Shown: positions 18,089 through 27,590 of the stretch, in pieces
How positions within the stretch are numbered: position 1 is the first letter of the stretch
How the letters are laid out: each line of letters opens with the position of its first letter
Assembly: GCF_019459225.1 (NCBI RefSeq)
Contig: NZ_JAIAZY010000002.1
Span: 62,001-126,000, forward strand
Length of the DNA stretch: 64,000 nt
Reading direction: 5' to 3'
Source of the DNA: Bacillus sp. IITD106
Lineage (GTDB): Bacteria > Bacillota > Bacilli > Bacillales > Bacillaceae_C
Translations under genes and position numbers: made by a program
Notes under the pieces: generated by a model
Seen by the model: the letters and a program-made list of their open reading frames with translations, nothing else
Database searches by the model: none
What the model was told of the DNA's origin: nothing

Positions 18089-19060
18089 TTAATTTTTATT
18101 AGCAGCTAACCAAGCTGCGCCTGCTATGCCAGCGTCATTTCCTAATTGTGCCAGGACAATTTCAGTGGAATCTCCTACTGGTTTAAAAGCATATTTCTTG
18201 AAGAATTCCTCAATTTTACCTAGTAAAAAGTCCCCGGCTTTTGATACCCCGCCGCCAATAACAATTTTACTTGGATTAAAAGTACTTCCGATATTGGCAA
18301 GCGCCAATCCTAAGTGATCTGCCAACGTATCAACGGTGCGTAAAGCAAGTTCATCGCCAGCTTGGGCAGCATCGAAAATATCTTTAGCCGTAATATCTCC
18401 ATTATTTTTCAGAAGTTCTTTTAATGGAGAATCTCCTTCATATTCTGAAAGCAATCCTTTTGCCGTACGAACAATACCTGTTGCAGACGCAACTGTTTCT
18501 AAGCAACCTTGTTTCCCACAATTACACATATATCCTCCACGAGGAACCGCAGTTATATGGCCAATCTCACCAGCAGCCCCTTTTGCACCGTGAACGATAT
18601 CTCCGTTGACGATAACGCCGCCGCCAACGCCTGTACCAAGTGTAATGGCAATTAAATCTTTAGCCCCTTTTCCTGCGCCTTTCCACATTTCACCGAGTGC
18701 TGCTGCATTTGCGTCATTTTCGATGGCAACTGGAACGCCTACAGCTTCCTGCATTAAATTCTTGAGCGGAAAGTTATCCGGCCAGCCAAGATTAACAGCC
18801 TCAAACATTACACCGAGTTCCTGATCTATTGGTCCCGGTGCCCCAACACCTGCTGATTTTAATTTTTCATGCGGTACATTTAACTCAGCCAATTTATTAT
18901 GAACAGCTTCCCCAATATCTGGTATGATGCTGCTTCCGTTGTTAGCAATATTCGTTGGGATTTCCCATTTATGGACAATATCGCCTTCTTCCGTTAAAAA
19001 AGCTAATTTTACGGATGTTCCTCCTATATCAATACCTACTAACCATTTTTCATTTTCCAT
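18089..19060 (-). CDS. glcK: Glucokinase (ROK family)
   Basis: ATP-dependent phosphorylation of glucose. 323 residues. N-terminal phosphate motif GIDIGGTSVK (about 9-18), ENDANAAALGE near 110, the ROK zinc signature HITAVPRGGYMCNCGKQGCLE (about 170-190) and GGGVSKAGDFL near 268. ATG 19060 matches the family start; a GTG four codons earlier has no site. It overlaps yqgQ by 11 nt. Confidence 0.95.
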   Translation of the reverse strand: MENEKWLVGIDIGGTSVKLAFLTEEGDIVHKWEIPTNIANNGSSIIPDIGEAVHNKLAELNVPHEKLKSAGVGAPGPIDQELGVMFEAVNLGWPDNFPLKNLMQEAVGVPVAIENDANAAALGEMWKGAGKGAKDLIAITLGTGVGGGVIVNGDIVHGAKGAAGEIGHITAVPRGGYMCNCGKQGCLETVASATGIVRTAKGLLSEYEGDSPLKELLKNNGDITAKDIFDAAQAGDELALRTVDTLADHLGLALANIGSTFNPSKIVIGGGVSKAGDFLLGKIEEFFKKYAFKPVGDSTEIVLAQLGNDAGIAGAAWLAANKN

Positions 19061-19274
19061 GTTCTTCCCCACTTTTCTTTCTATTATTTTCTATTAATAT
19101 TTCATTTCTTAATATTGAGAGCGCTTTTTGCAATTCATCTTTATTAATCAGATTTGAATAATATAAATCTTTAATTTCGGATTCCATGAGTTCCAGATCT
19201 AGTATTCTTTCTCCCATATATACAAAAATTCCAAATTTTTTCAGTAATTGTTGAACATCATATACACTGTTCAT
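19050..19274 (-). CDS. yqgQ: YqgQ family small protein (DUF910)
   Basis: 74 residues, soluble, helical, acidic/basic: MNSVYDVQQLLKKFGIFVYM start. It matches DUF910 (B. subtilis YqgQ), whose gene precedes glcK in many Firmicutes. It overlaps glcK by 11 nt, so the two are coupled. Function unknown; related structures are three-helix bundles. Confidence 0.85.
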   Translation of the reverse strand: MNSVYDVQQLLKKFGIFVYMGERILDLELMESEIKDLYYSNLINKDELQKALSILRNEILIENNRKKSGEEHGK

Positions 19275-19354
19275 TTAGTCATCACCATTTTTAGTTGAAA
19301 TGCATGTTTGCTCTCTAGATATAAGAATATCCTCTTCCTAAGCGTAGAGCAAGA

Positions 19355-20527
19355 TTAATTATTACGAAATCCAAAGTATAATAATCCACCTATTACTATA
19401 ATTGTAGATAGTAGAAATAATACTTGCGTTATTTTGTTTTTCTTTTTCGGAAAATGAACGGCCCCTGTAGCCAAAAATCCGCCAACCAATCCGCCAATAT
19501 GTCCAGCATTATCAATTCCAGTCACAGTAAATCCAAAAATTAAATTAAAGATAATAACGCCAATTACATTCATGCCCATCGATCGAAAAAAAACTTGAGG
19601 ATAAGCAAATCCAAGATATAACAGAGCTCCGAAACAACCGAAAATGGCACCGCTTGCACCAGCAGATATCGAAGGGCTAAAAACAAAACTTGCGAGTGTT
19701 CCTATAAATCCTGAACAAAGATAAATCCAAAAAAACCTTATGTGGCCAAACATTTTTTCTACAGTTGTACCTAAATAATATAAGGCAATGGTATTCATTG
19801 CAAGATGAAAAATTCCAATATGTATGAAAATCGGTGTAAAAAATCGCCACCATTCGCCATTTAATATGAGAGGATTGAATTTTGCACCATATTTAATAAG
19901 CGTTTCAGTGTTAGTCGTTCCTCCATTCGCCTCCATTATCAAAAAAATGAGCACTTGAATAACGATAAAAAAATAAGTCAATCGCGGTTTAGTGAACTCA
20001 AACAACTTTTGTTCTTCTTCCCCATCTATAGAGCCAGTTCTCTTTAATACTCCTTGACGAAGCGTAAAAATCTCTGCATCTTCGTATTCTTCTTTAAGCA
20101 AAAAATCAATGGGAGTATGGAGTGTTTCACTCATTCTGTTAATAGAACTTTGATAATTTTCACGAGATGACAGGATGGTGAAAACGGTTGTCTTTCCTAT
20201 TGAAGCTGAAAGGTTTTTTTCGGGCATCATATGCTCTGCATCCATCGGAGGGTATGTCGTAACATAAATGTTTAAAACGTTCAATGATCTACGAAAATAA
20301 TGTTTTCTTAATTTTTCAGCCTGAATAGCTGCGTTTTGTTGGTCTCGAATGACAGGATTAGACCAAACTAAATCAGCTCTTATTAAACGAATGAATGTGG
20401 CATTTTTATTTTTCCTATTTTCTAACCACATTCCAGTTTGTGCATCATTCATATTCATTAATCGATATCCACATTCGGTCATAAAAAAATACGCAAGACG
20501 CCAAAATAAAAAAGTTTCCCTTCCCAC
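19355..20527 (-). CDS. gluP: Rhomboid intramembrane serine protease GluP/YqgP, without the TPR tail
   Basis: 390 residues. An N-terminal cytosolic region of about 180 residues, then six or seven membrane helices with the catalytic Ser in GASGAIFG (about 287-294) and catalytic His in NAGHIGGLVGG (about 339-349). The stop comes right after the last helix (LYFGFRNN). B. subtilis GluP is about 507 residues and has a C-terminal TPR domain, which is absent here. The GTG start at 20527 is the best available; the next ATG is 15 codons inside. Confidence 0.9.
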   Translation of the reverse strand: MGRETFLFWRLAYFFMTECGYRLMNMNDAQTGMWLENRKNKNATFIRLIRADLVWSNPVIRDQQNAAIQAEKLRKHYFRRSLNVLNIYVTTYPPMDAEHMMPEKNLSASIGKTTVFTILSSRENYQSSINRMSETLHTPIDFLLKEEYEDAEIFTLRQGVLKRTGSIDGEEEQKLFEFTKPRLTYFFIVIQVLIFLIMEANGGTTNTETLIKYGAKFNPLILNGEWWRFFTPIFIHIGIFHLAMNTIALYYLGTTVEKMFGHIRFFWIYLCSGFIGTLASFVFSPSISAGASGAIFGCFGALLYLGFAYPQVFFRSMGMNVIGVIIFNLIFGFTVTGIDNAGHIGGLVGGFLATGAVHFPKKKNKITQVLFLLSTIIVIGGLLYFGFRNN

Positions 20528-20608
20528 AATTCAAAAATACCCCCAAACATTATAACATCTTATATTTTAATATAACGAAAAGTATGAAGCCTTGCAAAAA
20601 GAATATAA

Positions 20609-20635
20609 GAAAAGCTGGTCTATATAAGATCCAGC
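20609..20635 (-). terminator. Weak terminator after yqgO
   Basis: Minus strand GCTGG(A)TCT ... AGACCAGC hairpin followed by TTTTC, between yqgO and gluP. Confidence 0.45.
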
Positions 20636-20656
20636 CAATATGTGTGACATCTTCAT

Positions 20657-20839
20657 TTATTTTCGAAAAGCTGAGGTTAATAATTTTGACCGAACCCCAG
20701 GTATGTTCATCATTGTATTTACACTCACTTTTCGAAGAAAACGATTGCCAAGAAAAACATTCAACAGTTTGTAGCGAAAGCGATAAGCAGTTCCTAAGAT
20801 AGCAAGAGCTGAGATCATTTTTACAATCAATCTGATCAT
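20657..20839 (-). CDS. yqgO: YqgO-like small protein
   Basis: 60 residues, very basic, hydrophobic N-terminus (MIRLIVKMISALAILGTAYR). AAGGAGGGATAAAAC precedes the ATG, so expression is likely. It occupies the position of B. subtilis yqgO, a similarly small gene, between yqgN and the rhomboid gene. Function unknown. Confidence 0.65.
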   Translation of the reverse strand: MIRLIVKMISALAILGTAYRFRYKLLNVFLGNRFLRKVSVNTMMNIPGVRSKLLTSAFRK

Positions 20840-20881
20840 GTTTTATCCCTCCTTGTCTTATGTTTACTTATCGGCTTCTTT

Positions 20882-21448
20882 TTATGCATTACATGTGATT
20901 ACTTCTTCCTCCGTAATGATTTTTCGAACTGGAATATCGTGATGTTCAATCGGTAAATTTTCAGAAATTTGCATAGAAAAACAAAGTGAAATCGTAGCAC
21001 CAGTAAATCTAGTTAAAAAGCGATCGTAATATCCTCCACCAAATCCTACACGATATCCCTCACGATTAAACACTAATCCAGGAACAATTAATAAACGTAT
21101 TTCATCATTTTCAACTTTCACAGTTTTTGTTTCCTTCGGTTCAAATAATCCAAAGAATACTGTTTCTAACTGATCAAATGCAGTAATTTGTCTGTATTCC
21201 ATTTTTTTCTCAGAAGGGTAACACTTTGGTACGACAATCTTTTTCCCTGCTTCCCATCCTCTTCTTATGATTTGCCATGTATCTACTTCCGGAAAATGAG
21301 ATACAGTAATACCGATCGTTTCAGCATTCTTCCATTCATCCGTTAAAAAAAGTTCAGTGGCTATCACATGAGACCAGTGTTCATATGTAATTCGATCCAG
21401 GGATTTTAATTCGTTTCTATAATTTTTTCGAATCGTTTTCTTATCCAT
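20882..21448 (-). CDS. yqgN: 5-formyltetrahydrofolate cyclo-ligase YqgN
   Basis: Converts 5-formyl-THF to 5,10-methenyl-THF using ATP. 188 residues. Conserved GLVFNREGYRVGFGGGYYDRFL (about 133-154) forms the ATP/folate site; the N-terminus has RKNYRNELKSL. ATG 21448. Downstream of rpmG after a terminator, upstream of yqgO. Confidence 0.93.
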   Translation of the reverse strand: MDKKTIRKNYRNELKSLDRITYEHWSHVIATELFLTDEWKNAETIGITVSHFPEVDTWQIIRRGWEAGKKIVVPKCYPSEKKMEYRQITAFDQLETVFFGLFEPKETKTVKVENDEIRLLIVPGLVFNREGYRVGFGGGYYDRFLTRFTGATISLCFSMQISENLPIEHHDIPVRKIITEEEVITCNA

Positions 21449-21483
21449 GCATTTCCATCTCCTTGCAACTTATCATACCAAAA

Positions 21484-21522
21484 AAGCCAGAAACACTGTA
21501 TGGTTAAGTGTTTCTGGCTTTT
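21484..21522 (-). terminator. Terminator of rpmG
   Basis: AGCCAGAAACACT pairs with AGTGTTTCTGGCT with T- and A-runs on both sides; it separates rpmG from yqgN. Confidence 0.9.
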
Positions 21523-21542
21523 TGAATAAACGGCTTATAATG

Positions 21543-21692
21543 TTACTTTGTTTCGCGGTGCAAAGTAACTCGTTTTTCTCTAGGGCAATATTTTTTAAGC
21601 TCAAGACGGTCAGGATTATTACGTTTATTTTTTGTAGAAATATAATTACGCTCACTGCATTCCGTGCAAGCTAATGTAATGTTAACGCGCAT
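21543..21692 (-). CDS. rpmG: 50S ribosomal protein L33, zinc-type
   Basis: 49 residues: [20 protein letters not shown] with CTEC. The second Cys pair is reduced to one Cys (KKYCPREKR), so zinc ligation may be partial. ATG 21692 follows TTGGAGGG; a longer in-frame reading to 21725 is rejected. Component of the large ribosomal subunit. Confidence 0.95.
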   Translation of the reverse strand: MRVNITLACTECSERNYISTKNKRNNPDRLELKKYCPREKRVTLHRETK

Positions 21693-21861
21693 GTCTTTCC
21701 CTCCAAACTTCAATGCATTCTTCACTGTACATACGACTTTTTTATAATAGCACTATTTTTTCTGAAATGCTAGTATCTATTTGTATCGTCAATTAATTTT
21801 ATATGAAATGATTTATTCTTGTGGTATAAATAGAAATAGTACAACACATCTGGGGTGGCTT

Positions 21862-22233
21862 ATGGATACAATTATTATTATTTTATTAAGTTTAGCAGTT
21901 CTCTTATTCATCATTTCATTTTTCCAAACTGATAAGGTTAAAGTTTTAGAAAAAGAGGTAGAGCAATTATCTATGAATATGTTGCAAGACCATTATCTTA
22001 TGAAGAAACGACTTAAAGTCCTTGAGGAAGAATTACTTATGGGGCAAAGCTTTATCAATGATGCTCCTGGGCTTAAGAAAACGCGGGAGCCGAACGAAAT
22101 ATTAAAAAGTCACGTTTTAGCCTTATATCATCAAGGCCTTGATATCCAACAAATTTCCAAACAGTCATCTTTGCCGGTTGAAACAGTAAAAGACATTATT
22201 AAAAGGCGGCAGGATGCTTTTGGAGGTATTTGA
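21862..22233 (+). CDS. Unknown membrane-anchored coiled-coil protein with HTH-like C-terminus
   Basis: 123 residues. One N-terminal membrane helix (MDTIIIILLSLAVLLFIISF), then a helical charged stretch (about 24-60), then a C-terminal motif LYHQGLDIQQISKQ followed by LPVETVKDII (about 92-115) that resembles a small helix-turn-helix. ATG 21862 is chosen for GGGGTGG upstream; the longer frame from 21781 has no site. The downstream gene starts 2 nt after its stop, suggesting an operon. Family not recognised. Confidence 0.7.
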   Translation: MDTIIIILLSLAVLLFIISFFQTDKVKVLEKEVEQLSMNMLQDHYLMKKRLKVLEEELLMGQSFINDAPGLKKTREPNEILKSHVLALYHQGLDIQQISKQSSLPVETVKDIIKRRQDAFGGI

Positions 22234-22235
22234 GG

Positions 22236-22694
22236 ATGAATAAACAAACTACAAGAGCCTTTGCTTCAGGATTGTTAATTTCTGCTTTAATTGTTTATGC
22301 ATATGTTCATTTTTTTCAAAAACAACCGAAACCTATGCCTGCTATCAAAGAAGGTTACATCGAAATAAAGAAAAGCGAATATGAAATATTGAAACAAGAA
22401 TCGAAAGACTGGCAGGAAAAATATGAACAGCTTTCACAAAAGAAAGATGAAGAAAAAACAAAAAATGAAGCAGAACCTACCATTAAGAATTACCAATTGG
22501 TTATTTCTGAAGGTATGTCATCAAAAGAAATTTGCACTGAATTAGAGAACGCAGGATTAATTGACGATGCAGAAGATTTTAATGATTATTTGGCTAATAA
22601 AAACTTACAGAAAAATATACAAATTGGAACGTATGAATTAAATGATAAAATGACTTATGAAGAAATTAGTAATATCATTGCAAAAGAATCATAA
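22236..22694 (+). CDS. MltG/YceG-like LysM-type small protein without the catalytic domain
   Basis: 152 residues. One membrane helix (about 10-26), a charged linker, then a domain ISEGMSSKEICTELENAGLI (about 90-110) continuing to the end. This resembles the N-terminal LysM-like module of endolytic transglycosylase MltG, but the catalytic YceG region is absent. ATG 22236 sits 9 nt after GGAGG; a TTG at 22230 is an alternative. It directly follows the 21862-22233 gene. Likely extracellular on a membrane anchor; function not established. Confidence 0.65.
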   Translation: MNKQTTRAFASGLLISALIVYAYVHFFQKQPKPMPAIKEGYIEIKKSEYEILKQESKDWQEKYEQLSQKKDEEKTKNEAEPTIKNYQLVISEGMSSKEICTELENAGLIDDAEDFNDYLANKNLQKNIQIGTYELNDKMTYEEISNIIAKES

Positions 22695-22727
22695 AAAAGA
22701 AAGCAGGCATCTGCTTTCTTTTTTTAC
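22693..22727. terminator. Bidirectional terminator between the MltG-like gene and pbpA
   Basis: AAAGAAAGCAG, GCAT loop, CTGCTTTCTTT, flanked by A- and T-runs. The pbpA stop lies in the T-run. Confidence 0.85.
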
Positions 22728-24844
22728 TCTTGATCATTCTCATTCACATTCTCTTCATTGGTAGTTCCCTTTGCTCTCTTTTCTTTTAAATCAAAATAGG
22801 CTTTTAATACTCTTGTGCCGATATCCAAATTTACATTATTTCCTGTTACACCTTGTACATATGCAGAAGGAACAACAATGGACATGGCTACTTCTGGATT
22901 TTTAAAGGGTGCGTATCCTACAAGTGATAGGTTCCATACACCTGTTCCATCATCGAAAGTTTCGGCAGTTCCCGTTTTACCTGCTGCATCGAATGACTTG
23001 AATACATTTCCCGTCCCATTAGCTTCATGAAAAACTCCCCAGAAAGCATCTTGTATCCTTTTAATTTGACTATCACTTGCATCAATCCGATTTAACACTT
23101 TTGGCTTGATTTCTTGAACAATTGGACCAAGGTTTCCATTTTCATCACCAGGATCACGTATTTCCTTCACAATATGTGTTTGCATCCGATAACCACCATT
23201 CGCAATCGTTGACACATATTGGGCAAGCTGGAGTGGAGTAAAGGAATCGAATTGTCCAATCGCAAAGTCTAACGTAGTACCAGCGGGGGCCGTATCTACA
23301 TTTCCTTTAAAACCTATCTGCTCTCCCGGCAAATCAAGACCAGTACGAACACCTAGTCCAAATTGACTGAAATAATAACGTAAATCATTAAAAACTTGGT
23401 ATTTATCAATATTTAATTTTTGCTTAGGTCGTGTGTAATCTGTTCCACCTATCTTCATCGCAATTCTAAACATATAAGCGTTTGATGAACGAACAATTGC
23501 CTGATGGTCGGTTAACCACATTGACCCTCTATTACTGAACCAAGACTTTTTAAGAGGTGTACCCGCAAGATCTATTACTGTATCAAGCTGAGGCTCACCC
23601 GGGCGAATAGCACCAGACATATATCCGGTAAGGACAGTAGCCCCTTTTACCGACGATCCTGGGACATAGGCCGTAGTAAAATTCCCTGAAGCGAAATCCT
23701 TAAATGTATATTTTTTTTCTTCTTCATCATACGTATATTGTTTTCCCGATAGTGCTAATATTTCTCCAGTGTATGGATCCATCATCGTCACGAACGCTCG
23801 GTCCAAAAGGCGTGTGCCTGATTTTGCTTTCGTTTTAAGAATTTCTTCTTCTAATATTTGATCGATCGCTTTCTGTAGATCCATATCAATAGTGAGTATA
23901 AGATCTTTTCCACGTTCTCCTTCAGAGACCGGGACAGTTTCTAAAACCTCACCCGATTTTGTTATATTTTTTACTTTTTCTTTTTGTCCACGAAGGACAT
24001 CTTCATATTGAAGTTCTATATAACTTTTTCCAACACGATCATTTCGGCTATAGCCCCTTGCTTCGTAATAATCCAATTTTTCTACAGGCAAGCCTTGATT
24101 AATATTTCCTAAAATGGATCGTAGCGTGTCCTCGTATTTATATACACGTTCCCAATCCGTTGTTGTATCTACACCGGGTAACTTACCTAAATGTTCATTA
24201 ACCTCGGCATACTCTTCCAGAGTGACATCCTTATTTTTAACAAATTGTGGATCAAGCGCGTAGCCTCCAGTGAACTCCCTATAGATTGCAAGAACTTCCA
24301 AGTCTTCATCAGTAAGAGTAGCAAGTTCTTCATCGGTTACACGGTCTCTTTGAAGTTTATATATCTCGGCTTGTTTTCCTTTATATTTTTCCTCTTCTTC
24401 CTTAGTTACCTTGGCTTTTGCTTTTTCGGGATTTAGTAATAGCCAGAAGTCTACTTTATCCCTATGTGTAATCTTATCTGTGTCTTGATGAATTATTTTT
24501 GCGAGAGTTCGAGCGGTTTCCAATGTTTTATCTGCATCAAATTTCTTTGGAGCTGTATAAGTAATGGCTTTCTGTGGCTTATTTTCCACTACTGGATTAT
24601 AATTCCGGTCATATATCAAACCGCGTGGGACAGATGTTTTCACCGTAACATCTTCGGTTCGATCAATTTCTCTTTTTGCATCCTCTCCATTTACAATTTG
24701 AACAAATCCTAAACGAAGAATAAGCATCGAAAACATGATAAATACAACAAAAAATAACATGTTCATCCGTAAAGGAACATGAGTCTTTTTCTTCTTATTT
24801 TTTCCCAACTTACCCCGTCCCCTTCTTTTACTACTTATTCTCAT
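22724..24844 (-). CDS. pbpA: Penicillin-binding protein 2A-type transpeptidase
   Basis: Class B PBP of the elongation machinery. 706 residues: basic cytosolic start, membrane helix (about 28-46), dimerisation domain with SVPRGLIYDRN near 92, and a transpeptidase domain. Active-site motifs: SxxK in PGSSVKGA (about 397-404), SxN in RSSNAYMF (about 453-460) and KTG in AGKTGTAE (about 615-622). ATG 24844. It matches B. subtilis PbpA in order (yqgE, sodA neighbours). Confidence 0.95.
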   Translation of the reverse strand: MRISSKRRGRGKLGKNKKKKTHVPLRMNMLFFVVFIMFSMLILRLGFVQIVNGEDAKREIDRTEDVTVKTSVPRGLIYDRNYNPVVENKPQKAITYTAPKKFDADKTLETARTLAKIIHQDTDKITHRDKVDFWLLLNPEKAKAKVTKEEEEKYKGKQAEIYKLQRDRVTDEELATLTDEDLEVLAIYREFTGGYALDPQFVKNKDVTLEEYAEVNEHLGKLPGVDTTTDWERVYKYEDTLRSILGNINQGLPVEKLDYYEARGYSRNDRVGKSYIELQYEDVLRGQKEKVKNITKSGEVLETVPVSEGERGKDLILTIDMDLQKAIDQILEEEILKTKAKSGTRLLDRAFVTMMDPYTGEILALSGKQYTYDEEEKKYTFKDFASGNFTTAYVPGSSVKGATVLTGYMSGAIRPGEPQLDTVIDLAGTPLKKSWFSNRGSMWLTDHQAIVRSSNAYMFRIAMKIGGTDYTRPKQKLNIDKYQVFNDLRYYFSQFGLGVRTGLDLPGEQIGFKGNVDTAPAGTTLDFAIGQFDSFTPLQLAQYVSTIANGGYRMQTHIVKEIRDPGDENGNLGPIVQEIKPKVLNRIDASDSQIKRIQDAFWGVFHEANGTGNVFKSFDAAGKTGTAETFDDGTGVWNLSLVGYAPFKNPEVAMSIVVPSAYVQGVTGNNVNLDIGTRVLKAYFDLKEKRAKGTTNEENVNENDQE

Positions 24845-24898
24845 TGTAAAAGAAAAGGGAAAACAATTCCACCTTAAAATATTGACAGCAAGTTGAAC

Positions 24899-26110
24899 TT
24901 ATTCTGTTCTTAGCTTTAATAAAAGAAAAGCTGCCCACGTATGCCCTGCTCCAAGAATAATGAGCAAAATAGGAATACTTTTGTTAGGAACAAAATAGGA
25001 AATAGCCGCAATGAATGCCAAAATAGAAATAACCCTGCCCATATTTAAAAATAGCTCTCTAACGACTATATATTCGATTCGCATTTCCGCTGCCTTCCAA
25101 CTTTTCCCGATGGCATCATATGTCATGGAGGAATAAGGGACGAGCATGAGTGGGTATGCAATACCAATAAAGGCGGCGTAAATTAGGAGTCTCGCATATG
25201 TAGGATCAAAAACGATAATGAAAATAGCAGCATATAGCAGCAAGCCACCAAAAACCATGATTTTCTTTCTCATCTCTTTTTTTATAAGCTTTGTAGCGAG
25301 CGTGTAAATAATAAAAGAAACACCCGCATGGATTAATCCGAATGTACCTAGTGCCAGCTCATTGTTTGTCGCAATAAAAACAAAGACGGAAATGACAAAA
25401 ACAAACGTTCCTTCCCGAAAACCTTGGAGAAAATGCGCATTTGTAATTAACCGCCAATTTTTATTATTTTTTCTTTCCTTATAAATTCTCGTAAATAAAT
25501 ATTGACCTGATGATGGCCTCCGCTCTAGAAAGAAACTCGTAATAACCGCCGCGGAGAATAATGCTAATGAAATGGCAAAAATAATCGTATATCCAATATT
25601 AGAAACAAAGCGAGTAATGATAAATCCTGCAGAAATCGGTCCGATTATTCCTCCCGTTGAAGAGAGTGCCCCCATAAATCCATTGAAAAAGTCCCTCGTA
25701 TCAGGTTCAGTTATTTCAAATGTTAATACATTGAAAGCTAGCCAATAAAAACCATATCCGACCCCAAGCAATGCACCTAGAAGGACTAGATGTTGAGAGG
25801 ATTTCTCTCCAAATAACAGTACGACAATAAAAAAAAGAGCGAGAAAAATGACTCCTAGGCGAAGCACTATGACGCGATCGACTTTTTTAGCCCATCTGCC
25901 GGCAATGATAAAAAATATAGGCTGGATGACGACAATCGTTAAATTATATATAGCAAGATCAATGAAACTTTTCGATTGTTTCCATAAATAAACATTCACG
26001 AATGTATTCGATAACGAAATGCTTAATGAATACAACCCACCTATTAACAACAACAGCAATAAATCTCTCGTTACATCAATATCCTTAAATATTTTTTTAA
26101 ACTTCAACAT
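24899..26110 (-). CDS. yqgE: Major facilitator superfamily transporter YqgE
   Basis: 403 residues, about twelve membrane helices, with RWAKKVDRVIVLRLG between helices 2 and 3 as in MFS proteins. It matches B. subtilis YqgE, which also lies between pbpA and sodA. The substrate is not evident. ATG 26110 with GGGGAG upstream. Confidence 0.85.
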   Translation of the reverse strand: MLKFKKIFKDIDVTRDLLLLLLIGGLYSLSISLSNTFVNVYLWKQSKSFIDLAIYNLTIVVIQPIFFIIAGRWAKKVDRVIVLRLGVIFLALFFIVVLLFGEKSSQHLVLLGALLGVGYGFYWLAFNVLTFEITEPDTRDFFNGFMGALSSTGGIIGPISAGFIITRFVSNIGYTIIFAISLALFSAAVITSFFLERRPSSGQYLFTRIYKERKNNKNWRLITNAHFLQGFREGTFVFVISVFVFIATNNELALGTFGLIHAGVSFIIYTLATKLIKKEMRKKIMVFGGLLLYAAIFIIVFDPTYARLLIYAAFIGIAYPLMLVPYSSMTYDAIGKSWKAAEMRIEYIVVRELFLNMGRVISILAFIAAISYFVPNKSIPILLIILGAGHTWAAFLLLKLRTE

Positions 26111-26174
26111 AATAAAAACTCCCCTTTTTCTTCTTTTCTATTCTTCGTGAACAAGGGAGTTTTAATACTAAAAA

Positions 26175-26210
26175 AAGAAAACGAATTGCTAATTTGCAAT
26201 TCGTTTTCTT
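26175..26210 (-). terminator. Terminator of sodA
   Basis: AAGAAAACGAATTGC pairs perfectly with GCAATTCGTTTTCTT; A/T runs flank it. It lies immediately after the sodA stop. Confidence 0.9.
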
Positions 26211-26221
26211 AGTACAATGAT

Positions 26222-26830
26222 TTATTTTGCTGCGTCGTATAATTTTTGAACTTCATCCCAATTAACAACATTCCAGAATGCACTCATATATTCAGGACGA
26301 CGATTTTGATATTTCAAATAGTAAGCATGCTCCCAAACATCAAGACCAAGTAAAGGTGTCTTACCTTCCATAATTGGGCTATCTTGATTTGGTGTGCTCA
26401 TAATTTCAAGTTCACCGTTGTTTAACACAAGCCAAGCCCAGCCTGAACCAAAACGTCCCGCACCAGCTGCTTGGAATTGTTCTTTAAACTTGTCGAAGCT
26501 TCCAAACTTGCTATTGATTGCTTCTCCAACAGATCCTGTTGGCTCTCCGCCGCCATTAGGTGAAAGAAGCTTCCAAAATAATGAATGGTTGGCATGGCCT
26601 CCGCCATTATTTCTAACCGCTGTACGAATGGATTCCGGAACAGAATCTAGATCAGCAATTAAGTCTTCAACAGACTTGCTTGCCAAATCTGCATGTCCTT
26701 CAAGCGCATTATTTAAATTTGTCACATATGTGTTGTGATGCTTTGTGTGGTGAATGTTCATTGTTTCCTTATCGATATGCGGTTCTAGTGCATCATATCC
26801 ATAAGGTAATTGTGGTAATTCATACGCCAT
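26222..26830 (-). CDS. sodA: Superoxide dismutase, Mn/Fe type
   Basis: 202 residues. Metal ligands: His in YEPH-like [11 protein letters not shown] (about 27), His in [10 protein letters not shown] (about 81), and the [13 protein letters not shown] signature (Asp about 164, His about 168). AGGAGG precedes the ATG. It dismutates superoxide in the cytosol; Mn preference is inferred from Bacillaceae relatives. Monocistronic, with a strong terminator. Confidence 0.97.
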   Translation of the reverse strand: MAYELPQLPYGYDALEPHIDKETMNIHHTKHHNTYVTNLNNALEGHADLASKSVEDLIADLDSVPESIRTAVRNNGGGHANHSLFWKLLSPNGGGEPTGSVGEAINSKFGSFDKFKEQFQAAGAGRFGSGWAWLVLNNGELEIMSTPNQDSPIMEGKTPLLGLDVWEHAYYLKYQNRRPEYMSAFWNVVNWDEVQKLYDAAK

Positions 26831-27027
26831 TTTTTATTCCTCCTATGTAATTATTTCGAATCGTCTAACGATTCATGATTACACTAATAGATTACCAAAA
26901 TTAGTAATCGCATACAAATTATTTGCTCTGAAAAAATATATAAGCCGTTTATCTGATGAACTTGTCACTTGAAAATATTGCCCAATCACATCTAAACTGT
27001 TAGATAGAATATAAAGGGCGTGACAAA

Positions 27028-27537
27028 GTGCAAAAAAAATCAATATTTACGTTATTTTTTAAAAGCTTGTATTCATTTAAAGATATTGCCAAATTTAGAT
27101 TTGTCGGTATAGGGAAATCGATTAAGTACACTTTTTTTCTTGTCTTACTATACTTTATACCAAGTTTATATAACACATTATTTTTAAAAGGAAGTACTTC
27201 AAGCCTATTGCCTGATTTTGATGCAGGCAGTATAGCCATTATGCTCCCTATCTTTATTATCTTTATGTTTATTTTAAATACAGGCATTCTCTTTTTAAAA
27301 ATATCAATATTAGCAGGAGTTGCAATCATACTTGCACAACTTTTAAACAGGAAATTGGCCTATCGGCAAAGCTGGAGATTGACTGCTTTTAGTATTACTT
27401 TGCCTACTTTACTTTTCGGTTTAGAGCCATTATTAAAAAATCCTATACCATATGGAACTTTATTCGATGTCTTGATTAGCATTGTGATTATTTTTTTCAG
27501 CGTAAAAAAGATACCTCGTCCAAAAAAACTTTCATAA
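27028..27537 (+). CDS. yqgB: DUF1189-like membrane protein (YqgB position)
   Basis: 169 residues, hydrophobic, about four membrane segments (about 32-52, 75-100, 105-120, 145-162). The start MQKKSIFTLFFKSLYSFKDI and FRFVGIGKSI resemble DUF1189 proteins. GTG 27028 lies 9 nt after AAAGGGCG. It is shorter than the roughly 250 residues I expect for the family. The overlapping antisense frame at 27000-27329 is a shadow. Confidence 0.6.
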   Translation: MQKKSIFTLFFKSLYSFKDIAKFRFVGIGKSIKYTFFLVLLYFIPSLYNTLFLKGSTSSLLPDFDAGSIAIMLPIFIIFMFILNTGILFLKISILAGVAIILAQLLNRKLAYRQSWRLTAFSITLPTLLFGLEPLLKNPIPYGTLFDVLISIVIIFFSVKKIPRPKKLS

Positions 27538-27590
27538 TTTTTCCGAGCTCTTCATATACTTCTTACAACTTATGAAGAGGCGGGAGAATT

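Noticed and set aside
26860-26990. Region upstream of sodA examined for a promoter
   Set aside because: Only weak -35/-10 matches (TTGTAT, TAATCT) on the minus strand; not strong enough to annotate.
27000-27329. 109-codon minus-strand ORF overlapping yqgB
   Set aside because: Antisense shadow of a hydrophobic gene; no site and no similarity seen.
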